Origin: Cytophagales bacterium
GTDB lineage: Bacteria; Bacteroidota; Bacteroidia; Cytophagales; Spirosomataceae
Assembly: GCA_013298025.1 (NCBI GenBank)
Contig: JAAFJE010000016.1
Location: forward strand, 62,001-126,000
DNA: 64,000 bases
Direction of reading: 5' to 3'
Shown: in pieces, positions 47,350 through 53,435 of the stretch
How the letters are laid out: each line of letters opens with the position of its first letter
How positions within the stretch are numbered: the stretch's first letter is position 1
The notes under the pieces: model-generated
The model's database searches: none
What the model was told of the DNA's origin: nothing
The model's input: the letters and a program-made list of their open reading frames with translations, nothing else
Made by a program: the position numbers and the translations under genes

Positions 47350-48258
47350 ATGGATAATTTTTCAAATAGAATGGCATTTATTAATCAATATGGCGATTTT
47401 CTCAAAAATCAACCGTACATAGAAAGCCTTCGGCTATTGTATCCTAATTTATTCAAAGGGTGGGAACGAAATGAAGAAGATAATATAAAAAACCTCAAAA
47501 CAAAACTCTATTATGCCAAGCTGGCTAATCAAGATGTTAATACGATAATAGACGATGAAATTTCAAAATGCTACCAAATAGTGTCAAAGGAAAACAACAT
47601 AATGTTATTGAATATTGCTAATAGTAAAATGGAAGCAATTGGAGAATTACTAAAAGACAATGTATCAACAATTCTTGAAAATCAATTTCAGCTAGACGAT
47701 ATATCAGACTATACCAATATTGACAAAACAAAGATATTATCACTTGCTGAATTTATCAATAGTCATGCCGTGCAACCCCATAACTCTTCGGCTATTAGTG
47801 TTTATACTGATGAATTTGAAAAGTTATCGACGGCAGAACAGGAACAAAGATTTAAGGATATTATGAACATAAATAATGAAACGGAACAGCAAAATATGTT
47901 TTTTGAACATAAAATTATAAAAACATGGTTTGTCAATAAATATTTTCTTCGTTTAGTCAGTGAAAGTAATGACCTAAAAGACCCTGTCAGTAATAAAATT
48001 GAGAATAATGAAAGAATAGAATGGAACGGCACACAAAAAGAATTAGCAGAATTATTTGTTGAATTACATCGTAAAAAGTGGATAGATGAAATTCCTTCTA
48101 AGCTTATCAAACAATATTTCACAAAATCAGATACTATTGAGCAAGTACTAAAACCTACACAAGACAAAAAAACACAAGAAAAAAGTTACGAAGGTATCTT
48201 TACAATTGCATACAGACCACGCTTTGACGCAATAAGGCAATGCTCTAAAAAACAATAA
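47350..48258 (+). CDS. Partner of the island ATPase; RteC-like C-terminal domain
   Basis: About 302 residues from ATG 47350; a GTG at 47305 would add 15 codons and overlap the ATPase stop. The N-terminal two thirds are helical without a recognisable motif. The C-terminal segment IEWNGTQKELAELFVELHRK resembles the winged-helix-like domain at the end of Bacteroidota RteC and other mobile-element proteins. A terminator follows. Probably a regulator or effector of the ATPase; function unknown. Confidence 0.55.
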   Translation: MDNFSNRMAFINQYGDFLKNQPYIESLRLLYPNLFKGWERNEEDNIKNLKTKLYYAKLANQDVNTIIDDEISKCYQIVSKENNIMLLNIANSKMEAIGELLKDNVSTILENQFQLDDISDYTNIDKTKILSLAEFINSHAVQPHNSSAISVYTDEFEKLSTAEQEQRFKDIMNINNETEQQNMFFEHKIIKTWFVNKYFLRLVSESNDLKDPVSNKIENNERIEWNGTQKELAELFVELHRKKWIDEIPSKLIKQYFTKSDTIEQVLKPTQDKKTQEKSYEGIFTIAYRPRFDAIRQCSKKQ

Positions 48259-48267
48259 CTTATACCT

Positions 48268-48305
48268 AAAAAGTCGTTACGGTAATCATTATAGTAACGA
48301 CTTTT
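48268..48305 (+). terminator. Terminator after the ATPase-partner operon
   Basis: AAAAAGTCGTTAC pairs with GTAACGACTTTT around a 13-base loop, followed by TTTT. Confidence 0.75.
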
Positions 48306-48351
48306 ATCTTGCCTTTTCATCAACTTTGTCATGTTCAAAATAGATACAAAC

Positions 48352-48696
48352 ATGACAGAAACAATTCTAATTACCTTCTCTAAACATGAATTCAAGGAAT
48401 TCATTAAAGGCACAATTCAGGAAGCAATGAGTGAGCAAACGAACTCCTCAAAAGGTAAAACTTTCCAATCACACGAGTATCTCTCTATTGATGAGGCTTC
48501 AAGTTATCTTCAACTCCCTAAAAACACATTATACAGCTATTGCCATAATAATGTAATTCCGTATCACAAAAGAGGAAAAAGAAACTACTTTCTTAAAGCT
48601 GATTTGGATGTGTGGATGGCATCAAATCGTAAAAACTCAGTAAGAGAAATTCAAGAAGAAGCTCTGACTAAACTAAAGAAAGGAGGCTCACGATGA
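48352..48696 (+). CDS. HTH (MerR-like/excisionase) DNA-binding protein
   Basis: About 114 residues from MTETILITFSKHEF (48352); an ATG seven codons earlier is probably too close to the promoter-like CAACTTTG at 48320. The core HEYLSIDEASSYLQLPKNTLY and KRGKRNYFLKADLDVWM is the helix-turn-helix of excisionase/MerR-like proteins. It is the first gene of the mobilisation/replication block, a frequent place for an excisionase on Bacteroidota mobilisable islands. Its stop overlaps the next start (ATGA). Confidence 0.75.
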   Translation: MTETILITFSKHEFKEFIKGTIQEAMSEQTNSSKGKTFQSHEYLSIDEASSYLQLPKNTLYSYCHNNVIPYHKRGKRNYFLKADLDVWMASNRKNSVREIQEEALTKLKKGGSR

Positions 48697-49091
48697 ATCA
48701 TCTTTCCTCTACTCCCAATACAAGTGGCTCTGTATTATATTGGGAAGCTGTTTGCAAACAAGAGATGTTGCGTATCGACAAGCTAATGGAAGCGAAGTGT
48801 AAGCGTTTAGCCTACCTACGACAAAAGTTGGATGAAGAGATGGATAGTAAAGTGTTTTACCAAATCAAGTCCCTAGAAGAAGAAATTCATACCATTTTAG
48901 GATTGATAGATACGACCCAATCACTAAAGCAAGCATACCTTGGAGAAACTGCGAATGTCGCTGATTTACTCACTACGCTCACTTGTGAAAATCAGGTACT
49001 AACAGAGCAGACCCGTTTAATGAATTGTGCGATTGAGCTTATGTTAGAACGAAGCTTTACTACTCAAAAAAAGGGAGAAAATGAACATTAA
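48693..49091 (+). CDS. Hypothetical coiled-coil protein of the mobilisation block
   Basis: 132 residues, mainly helical and charged (RIDKLMEAKCKRLAYLRQKL, EIHTILGLIDTTQSLKQAYL). It has no motif that I recognise. It overlaps the HTH gene by 4 bases and the RepA-like gene by 11 bases, so it is translated as part of that operon. Confidence 0.65.
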   Translation: MNHLSSTPNTSGSVLYWEAVCKQEMLRIDKLMEAKCKRLAYLRQKLDEEMDSKVFYQIKSLEEEIHTILGLIDTTQSLKQAYLGETANVADLLTTLTCENQVLTEQTRLMNCAIELMLERSFTTQKKGENEH

Positions 49092-50217
49092 TAAGTATGC
49101 CCAATTGCTCAATCCAGAGCCAACGAACGGAGGTTTTCCTAGTTATGCCAATCCCAATCTTGCGAAGGTATTGGCGACTCAGAAACGCCTTACAACCAAT
49201 AGTTGTCAGGCGATAGCCTTTAGTTTGCCCATCATTACCTATCAAGATACAGGGATTATTTACCCCAATACTATCAACATCATTCAGGGAAAGAAGGGCG
49301 TACATAAATCAAGGTTAACGGAAATCTTTTGTGGTTTGATGTTGAGGCAACACCTACCAATAGCAACGCACCAGTTTTTAGGAATGGTGCGTGAGCCAAT
49401 GCACAAGGCAGTGGTATTATATGTTGATACCGAACGAAATATCAACGACCAGTTTCCTTATGCTATTCAAAAGATTAAGCTATTGGCAGGATACCCGATA
49501 GAAGAAGAGCCTCCAAATTTCGATTATATCTCACTTATTGATATTGCTCGCAGTGAAAGATTTGATACGCTCAATGAGTATATCAAGCGTTTCAGAGTTC
49601 AACATGAAAATCATAATCTTTTCATCGTTTTTGATGTTGTGACCGATTGTGTTGAGAACTTCAATGATGTTAGAGAAAGTCTAAGGCTTGTGGATATGCT
49701 CAATGAAACCATCAACCTATACAACGTTACTTTCCTTTGTGTCATTCATGAAAACCCTTCGGCGGGTAATGACAAAGGACGTGGGCATTTAGGTACAGAA
49801 CTCAATAATAAAGCCTCTCAGGTCATACAAATCGGTTTCGAGAAAGACAACCAAGGCAATGATACCGACTTAATACGCTTAAAGTTTCTACATTCAAGAA
49901 ACACCAAACGACTAGAGCCGATTTATGTGCAATATTCAGAAGAAACGAAAGGTTTGGTATTGGCGAATGTTGATTTTATCAATGAAAAATTGGCGATGAA
50001 AAAAACAAAAGCCCAATTAATTGATATTCAAAACTGGCTTACCAATCATCTAAAGGAAGCTAAAAGTAAAAAAGAGCTAATCGAGGAGATTAAAATCGCT
50101 TTTGATTGTGGAGAAAGAACGATTGAAGATAGGTTGAAAGAATTAGATGACAAAGGTTTTATAAAACGCTTTACTGTGGGCAGAAGTGCCTATTATAAAT
50201 TGATTATTCCATTCTAA
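49081..50217 (+). CDS. RepA/AAA_25-like ATPase of the mobilisation block
   Basis: RecA-fold ATPase of 378 residues, similar to replicative helicase RepA of mobile elements. The P-loop is IIQGKKGVHKSRLTE near residue 68 (G-K-K-G-x-x-K-S). Acidic residues are in VLYVDTERN and NLFIVFDVVTD, and VIHENPSAGNDKGRGHLG is the sensor loop. The last ~70 residues look like a winged helix (GERTIEDRLKELDDKGFI). Related proteins help plasmid-like replication or mobilisation of excised islands. Confidence 0.75.
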   Translation: MNINKYAQLLNPEPTNGGFPSYANPNLAKVLATQKRLTTNSCQAIAFSLPIITYQDTGIIYPNTINIIQGKKGVHKSRLTEIFCGLMLRQHLPIATHQFLGMVREPMHKAVVLYVDTERNINDQFPYAIQKIKLLAGYPIEEEPPNFDYISLIDIARSERFDTLNEYIKRFRVQHENHNLFIVFDVVTDCVENFNDVRESLRLVDMLNETINLYNVTFLCVIHENPSAGNDKGRGHLGTELNNKASQVIQIGFEKDNQGNDTDLIRLKFLHSRNTKRLEPIYVQYSEETKGLVLANVDFINEKLAMKKTKAQLIDIQNWLTNHLKEAKSKKELIEEIKIAFDCGERTIEDRLKELDDKGFIKRFTVGRSAYYKLIIPF

Positions 50218-50218
50218 G

Positions 50219-50268
50219 AACGTTCGCACTCGCAAAGCCATATATAGGGGTTTGCGAATGCGAACGTT
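50219..50268. repeat. 17-bp inverted repeat after the RepA-like gene
   Basis: AACGTTCGCACTCGCAA pairs with its inverse at 50252-50268 with one mismatch, around a 16-base loop. No long T-run follows. It could be a replication or operator site or an intrinsic terminator. Confidence 0.5.
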
Positions 50269-50284
50269 ATAAAAACAGCAAATC

Positions 50285-50473
50285 ATGAGCAATTCTACCA
50301 AATATCCCCCAATGAATCGAACCGAATTGGCTCGAAAATATAAAGTGAGCATTCCAACCTTTAACAAATGGCTAGGGTTGATACCAGAGCTTGTTTTGAT
50401 AGAGAACCAAAGAATCTTTACGCCTAAACAAGTAGAAATTATTACCACACACCTAGGCGAACCACCTGATTAA
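50285..50473 (+). CDS. Small HTH protein
   Basis: 62 residues. MNRTELARKYKVSIPTFNKWL is a helix-turn-helix, followed by a short wing (NQRIFTPKQVEIITTHLG). Such proteins are common between the rep and mob genes of Bacteroidota mobilisable elements. Start ATG 50285. Confidence 0.65.
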   Translation: MSNSTKYPPMNRTELARKYKVSIPTFNKWLGLIPELVLIENQRIFTPKQVEIITTHLGEPPD

Positions 50474-50492
50474 TTCCCTAAAAACAAGTAAG

Positions 50493-50637
50493 CATTAACG
50501 TAAATTAATCCGAATTAACCCACGTTAACCCTCATAAACTCGAAAGCGGTTTATGGGGGTTAATTAGTTTTATACCAATAAAATTAACAGGAGTTAATTT
50601 TCAAATGTAAATCACGATTAATTAACGAAAGAGTCCA
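50493..50637. other. Candidate oriT/origin region with iterated TTAA motifs and hairpin
   Basis: Directly upstream of the MobC-like gene: several spaced TTAAC/TTAAT motifs, then an inverted repeat (TAACCCTCATAAAC at 50526-50539, inverse 50549-50562, one mismatch). Inverted repeats next to mobC genes are typical of oriT; the identification is positional only. Confidence 0.4.
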
Positions 50638-51063
50638 ATGAACGAAATCAGAACAGGTAGAGCCTTGCAATTGGAAAGGCTTCAATATGCTACCAACAAA
50701 GTAACCCTCGGCTTCAAATGTGAAGCTCAAACCAAAATAGCCTTGGCTCAGGAAGCCCAACAGATAGGAATGACTCTCAGCGAATATGTTGAAACAGTTA
50801 TTTCGAGCAGAAACCATCAAGTAAAATCAAGTGAAGATGGTACTTCGGAGTTAATGACCACGGTAGCCTCTCAGCAAAAGCTTATCGACAAGCTCAAAAC
50901 AAAGGTTAATTTTTATGAAAACGACCTACTGCGAAGAGCCTTTCATAGTCATAGAGGGCAAACCATCGAATACACCAATAGTCATGGCAAAATAGTGAGC
51001 AAAACTATCAGCCAAATAGAAGACGTTTTCACTGTATTATTAGACACCGTAAAACTATCGTAA
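50638..51063 (+). CDS. MobC-like ribbon-helix-helix mobilisation protein
   Basis: 141 residues. KVTLGFKCEAQTKIALAQEA and GMTLSEYVETVI form a ribbon-helix-helix DNA-binding domain, followed by a coiled coil (LMTTVASQQKLIDKLKTKV). This resembles relaxosome accessory proteins of Bacteroidota. The relaxase gene that normally follows is missing, so transfer would need a relaxase in trans, or the block has been truncated. Confidence 0.65.
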   Translation: MNEIRTGRALQLERLQYATNKVTLGFKCEAQTKIALAQEAQQIGMTLSEYVETVISSRNHQVKSSEDGTSELMTTVASQQKLIDKLKTKVNFYENDLLRRAFHSHRGQTIEYTNSHGKIVSKTISQIEDVFTVLLDTVKLS

Positions 51064-51065
51064 CC

Positions 51066-51329
51066 ATGTTTGAAACCATCGCACATCCCTTTGAGCAAGT
51101 AGGCGAAAGCCTATCGGGTTTAGCTGTAGAAACAGCCATTGGCGTGGTCACACCATCAACCAGTAAAGGCTTTGGAGTGCTACGTATGCTCTTGATTTTG
51201 TTACTCTTGATATTCGGCGTAGGTTTTTACATCGTCTTTTACTACTTGCCAAGAAAGAAGGAGGAGAAACAATCATTGGAGGAGAATGAAACTATTCCCA
51301 ATAAAAAAATAGCTTCCGTTGTTGATTAG
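51066..51329 (+). CDS. Small membrane protein at the island right end
   Basis: 87 residues with one membrane helix (LRMLLILLLLIFGVGFYIVF) and a charged tail (KKEEKQSLEENE). It starts 3 bases after the MobC-like gene. Such small membrane proteins are found after mobC in related islands; its function is unknown. Confidence 0.6.
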   Translation: MFETIAHPFEQVGESLSGLAVETAIGVVTPSTSKGFGVLRMLLILLLLIFGVGFYIVFYYLPRKKEEKQSLEENETIPNKKIASVVD

Positions 51330-51412
51330 ACAATACTATTACAATTCTCATTCATCCATATCTCTGGATTACCAGATACACTTATGGTTAAGGTACAAAT
51401 ATTTATCTATAA

Positions 51413-51435
51413 TTTGTTTAAACCATATTTAAACC
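51413..51435. promoter_or_regulatory. Probable integrase arm-binding site, right end
   Basis: TTTGTTTAAAC at 51413-51423, followed by a variant ATTTAAACC at 51427-51435, matching the 11-mer repeats near the left end (33006-33047). About 50 bases inside attR. Confidence 0.5.
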
Positions 51436-51441
51436 GAAAAT

Positions 51442-51474
51442 AAAAAAGGAGTCACAGTTTCTTGTAACTCCTTG
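51442..51474 (-). terminator. Terminator of tRNA-Pro, supplied by the island
   Basis: On the minus strand AAGGAGTTACA pairs with TGTGACTCCTT and runs into six T, 12 bases past the tRNA 3' end. It is inside the island; a hairpin of similar sequence lies outside attL at 32810-32845, so island and host each carry a version. Confidence 0.75.
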
Positions 51475-51484
51475 ATTTTCAATA

Positions 51485-51528
51485 GTCGGGATGACAGGAT
51501 TTGAACCTGCGACCCCACGCCCCCCAGA
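51485..51528 (-). other. attR: 3' half of the intact tRNA-Pro gene
   Basis: Same 44 bases as attL (32849-32892), running from just after the discriminator into the anticodon loop. The island therefore rebuilt the tRNA 3' half on integration. Confidence 0.85.
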
Positions 51529-51559
51529 CGTGTGCGCTACCGGGCTGCGCCACATCCCG
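51486..51559 (-). tRNA. tRNA-Pro (anticodon GGG)
   Basis: 74 bases folding into a full cloverleaf: acceptor CGGGATG/CATCCCG, D-stem GCGC/GCGC, anticodon stem CACGT/GCGTG with loop CTGGGGG (anticodon GGG), T-arm GCAGG-TTCAAAT-CCTGT, discriminator A. CCA is not encoded, as usual in Bacteroidota. It is the integration target of the island and the last element of the GIY-YIG repeat array upstream. Confidence 0.95.
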
Positions 51560-51564
51560 AATAA

Positions 51565-51819
51565 TTACTGTTTCTCTGCTATATCTGCAAGAAACCTAAC
51601 CGCTCCTCTCTTTTTTATTTTTGTTTCAAGCATACCAGCTTCGCTATCTTCTAATAAATCGGATTTCCAAACACATATCCACGGGCTTCCCGATTTGGTA
51701 GAAGTATTTAGCCCAGCGTTATGTTGAGCAAGTCTTCGTTCAAAATGTATTGTTTTACCTGTATAATATTTAGCTGTTTTTGAGCTAAATAGTATGTAAA
51801 CAACAGTATCTTTCGGCAT
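51565..51819 (-). CDS. GIY-YIG nuclease, array copy 1 (type A)
   Basis: Small single-domain GIY-YIG endonuclease of the UvrC/URI superfamily, 84 residues from MPKDTVVYILF. VYI and YYTGKT correspond to the GIY and YIG strands, R in FERRLAQHNAG is the catalytic arginine and E in MLETKIKKRG is the metal-binding glutamate. An in-frame extension to 51891 (MWRSPVAHT) reads through the tRNA fragment and is rejected as start. This copy has GLNTSTK and EAGMLE. It is the copy next to the intact tRNA-Pro, 6 bases upstream of it. Confidence 0.85.
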   Translation of the reverse strand: MPKDTVVYILFSSKTAKYYTGKTIHFERRLAQHNAGLNTSTKSGSPWICVWKSDLLEDSEAGMLETKIKKRGAVRFLADIAEKQ

Positions 51820-51860
51820 AGATGTAAAGGATTTGAATCTCCACGCCATCGGCGTGGCCT

Positions 51861-51895
51861 CAGACGTGTGCGCTACCGGGCTGCGCCACATCCCG
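51861..51895 (-). pseudogene. tRNA-Pro 5' half, array copy 1
   Basis: Identical to the first 34-35 bases of the intact tRNA (acceptor 5' strand, D-arm, anticodon stem 5' strand, CTG of the loop), then diverging to AGGCCACGCC. The hairpin CCACGCCGATGGCGTGG follows (51841-51857). Confidence 0.9.
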
Positions 51896-51900
51896 AATAA

Positions 51901-52155
51901 TTACTGTTTCTCTGCTATATCTGCAAGAAACCTAACCGCTCCTCTCTTTTTTATTTTTGTTTCAAGCATACTAGCTTCGCTATCTTCTAATAAATCGGAT
52001 TTCCAAACACATATCCACGGGCTTCCTGATTTGGTAGAAGTATTTTGCCCAGCGTTATGTTGAGCAAGTCTTCGTTCAAAATGTATGGTTTTACCTGTAT
52101 AGTATTTAGCTGTTTTTGAGCTAAATACTATGTACACAACAGTATCTTTCGGCAT
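51901..52155 (-). CDS. GIY-YIG nuclease, array copy 2 (type B)
   Basis: 84-residue GIY-YIG domain as in copy 1, with all catalytic positions kept. Type B residues: YIVFSSK near the start (this copy only) and GQNTSTK. The gene is intact, and the stop is 3 bases before the next tRNA sequence in the array. All differences between copies are single bases, so the copies arose by recent duplication or are homogenised by gene conversion. Confidence 0.85.
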   Translation of the reverse strand: MPKDTVVYIVFSSKTAKYYTGKTIHFERRLAQHNAGQNTSTKSGSPWICVWKSDLLEDSEASMLETKIKKRGAVRFLADIAEKQ

Positions 52156-52196
52156 AGATGTAAAGGATTTGAACCTCCACGCCACCGGCGTGGCCT

Positions 52197-52231
52197 CAGA
52201 CGTGTGCGCTACCGGGCTGCGCCACATCCCG
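52197..52231 (-). pseudogene. tRNA-Pro 5' half, array copy 2
   Basis: Same 35-base tRNA 5' half as in copy 1; the following hairpin is CCACGCCGGTGGCGTGG and the T-arm-like segment is AGGTTCAAATCCT (type B). Confidence 0.9.
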
Positions 52232-52236
52232 AATAA

Positions 52237-52491
52237 TTACTGTTTCTCTGCTATATCTGCAAAAAACCTAACCGCTCCTCTCTTTTTTATTTTTGTTTCA
52301 AGCATACTAGCTTCGCTATCTTCTAATAAATCGGATTTCCAAACACATATCCACGGGCTTCCCGATTTGGTAGAAGTATTTAGCCCAGCGTTATGTTGAG
52401 CAAGTCTTCGTTCAAAATGTATTGTTTTACCTGTATAATATTTAGCTGTTTTTGAGCTAAATAGTATGTAAACAACAGTATCTTTCGGCAT
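52237..52491 (-). CDS. GIY-YIG nuclease, array copy 3 (type A)
   Basis: 84-residue GIY-YIG protein with an intact frame. It shares GLNTSTK with copy 1 and has VRFFADI where the others have VRFLADI. Catalytic Arg and Glu are preserved. Confidence 0.85.
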   Translation of the reverse strand: MPKDTVVYILFSSKTAKYYTGKTIHFERRLAQHNAGLNTSTKSGSPWICVWKSDLLEDSEASMLETKIKKRGAVRFFADIAEKQ

Positions 52492-52532
52492 AGATGTAAA
52501 GGATTTGAATCTCCACGCCATCGGCGTGGCCT

Positions 52533-52567
52533 CAGACGTGTGCGCTACCGGGCTGCGCCACATCCCG
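52533..52567 (-). pseudogene. tRNA-Pro 5' half, array copy 3
   Basis: 35-base tRNA 5' half, followed by the type A hairpin (CCACGCCGATGGCGTGG) and AGATTCAAATCCT. Confidence 0.9.
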
Positions 52568-52572
52568 AATAA

Positions 52573-52827
52573 TTACTGTTTCTCTGCTATATCTGCAAGA
52601 AACCTAACCGCTCCTCTCTTTTTTATTTTTGTTTCAAGCATACTAGCTTCGCTATCTTCTAATAAATCGGATTTCCAAACACATATCCACGGGCTTCCTG
52701 ATTTGGTAGAAGTATTTTGCCCAGCGTTATGTTGAGCAAGTCTTCGTTCAAAATGTATGGTTTTACCTGTATAGTATTTAGCTGTTTTTGAGCTAAATAG
52801 TATGTACACAACAATATCTTTCGGCAT
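52573..52827 (-). CDS. GIY-YIG nuclease, array copy 4 (type B)
   Basis: 84-residue GIY-YIG protein, frame intact. It carries MPKDIVVYILF and GQNTSTK, like copy 5. Catalytic residues preserved. Confidence 0.85.
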   Translation of the reverse strand: MPKDIVVYILFSSKTAKYYTGKTIHFERRLAQHNAGQNTSTKSGSPWICVWKSDLLEDSEASMLETKIKKRGAVRFLADIAEKQ

Positions 52828-52868
52828 AGATGTAAAGGATTTGAACCTCCACGCCACCGGCGTGGCCT

Positions 52869-52903
52869 CAGACGTGTGCGCTACCGGGCTGCGCCACATC
52901 CCG
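52869..52903 (-). pseudogene. tRNA-Pro 5' half, array copy 4
   Basis: 35-base tRNA 5' half with the type B hairpin (CCACGCCGGTGGCGTGG) downstream. Confidence 0.9.
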
Positions 52904-52908
52904 AATAA

Positions 52909-53163
52909 TTACTGTTTCTCTGCTATATCTGCAAGAAACCTAACCGCTCCTCTCTTTTTTATTTTTGTTTCAAGCATACTAGCTTCGCTATCTTCTAATA
53001 AATCGGATTTCCAAACACATATCCACGGGCTTCCTGATTTGGTAGAAGTATTTTGCCCAGCGTTATGTTGAGCAAGTCTTCGTTCAAAATGTATGGTTTT
53101 ACCTGTATAGTATTTAGCTGTTTTTGAGCTAAATAGTATGTACACAACAATATCTTTCGGCAT
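52909..53163 (-). CDS. GIY-YIG nuclease, array copy 5 (type B, promoter-proximal)
   Basis: 84-residue GIY-YIG protein with the same sequence as copy 4 at protein level. It is the first gene after the array promoter. Catalytic residues preserved. Confidence 0.85.
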   Translation of the reverse strand: MPKDIVVYILFSSKTAKYYTGKTIHFERRLAQHNAGQNTSTKSGSPWICVWKSDLLEDSEASMLETKIKKRGAVRFLADIAEKQ

Positions 53164-53204
53164 AGATGTAAAGGATTTGAACCTCCACGCCACCGGCGTG
53201 GCCT

Positions 53205-53239
53205 CAGACGTGTGCGCTACCGGGCTGCGCCACATCCAG
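53205..53239 (-). pseudogene. tRNA-Pro 5' half, array copy 5 (outermost)
   Basis: Same tRNA 5' half, but the acceptor begins CTGGATG instead of CGGGATG, a substitution at position 2. This end borders unique host DNA and is probably the ancestral tRNA 5' end. Confidence 0.88.
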
Positions 53240-53281
53240 AACTTATGCTACCCTTACGACATATTCTGTTATTTGGGACTG

Positions 53282-53312
53282 CAAAATTACACGTTGTGTA
53301 GTAAAAACACAA
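53282..53312 (-). promoter_or_regulatory. Promoter of the tRNA-Pro / GIY-YIG array
   Basis: On the minus strand TTG (53310-53312), a 20-base spacer and TAATTTTG (53282-53289), a full consensus match. Transcription would start near 53275, about 35 bases before the outermost tRNA 5' half. No comparable promoter is visible at the ends of the internal units. Confidence 0.6.
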
Positions 53313-53360
53313 GTGTTGCACGTAAATTTTCTATTGATTGGCTATCGTTTAGCGCCTTGA

Positions 53361-53426
53361 ATAGGATTTTTGATTTTTGGGAAAAAGCGTGATTTGATAC
53401 TTTATCTCCGAAATCAAAAATCCTAT
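53361..53426 (-). repeat. 16-bp perfect inverted repeat after rho
   Basis: ATAGGATTTTTGATTT at 53361-53376 and its inverse at 53411-53426, with a 34-base loop, beginning 10 bases past the rho stop. No clear T-run, so terminator function is uncertain; it separates rho from the tRNA promoter. Confidence 0.55.
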
Positions 53427-53435
53427 CGTCGAAAC

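Larger units (their letters stand above)
51560..53239 (-). repeat. Five tandem 336-bp units: tRNA-Pro 5' half plus GIY-YIG gene
   Basis: Unit boundaries (tRNA position 1 on the minus strand) are at 53239, 52903, 52567, 52231 and 51895, exactly 336 bases apart, and the intact tRNA follows at 51559. Each unit has a 35-base tRNA 5' half ending at the anticodon, a CCACGCC-type hairpin, a T-arm-like AGRTTCAAATCCT, and an 84-codon GIY-YIG gene. Units 1 and 3 (numbering from 51565) share diagnostic bases, as do units 2, 4 and 5, giving an A-B-A-B-B order. Confidence 0.95.

Noticed and set aside
51565-53235. 108-residue version of the GIY-YIG proteins starting MWRSPVAHT
   Set aside because: The first 24 codons translate the tRNA 5' half and hairpin. 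The family-like protein begins at MPKD, so the longer start was not used.
51560-53239. CRISPR-like regular repeats
   Set aside because: The 336-bp period and nearly identical units with open genes exclude a CRISPR array; there are no unique spacers and no cas genes.
51491-53392. Plus-strand open frames through the array (for example VCATGLRHIPNNYCFSAIS)
   Set aside because: They are antisense shadows of the GIY-YIG genes and the tRNA; they show no domain and simply repeat with the array.
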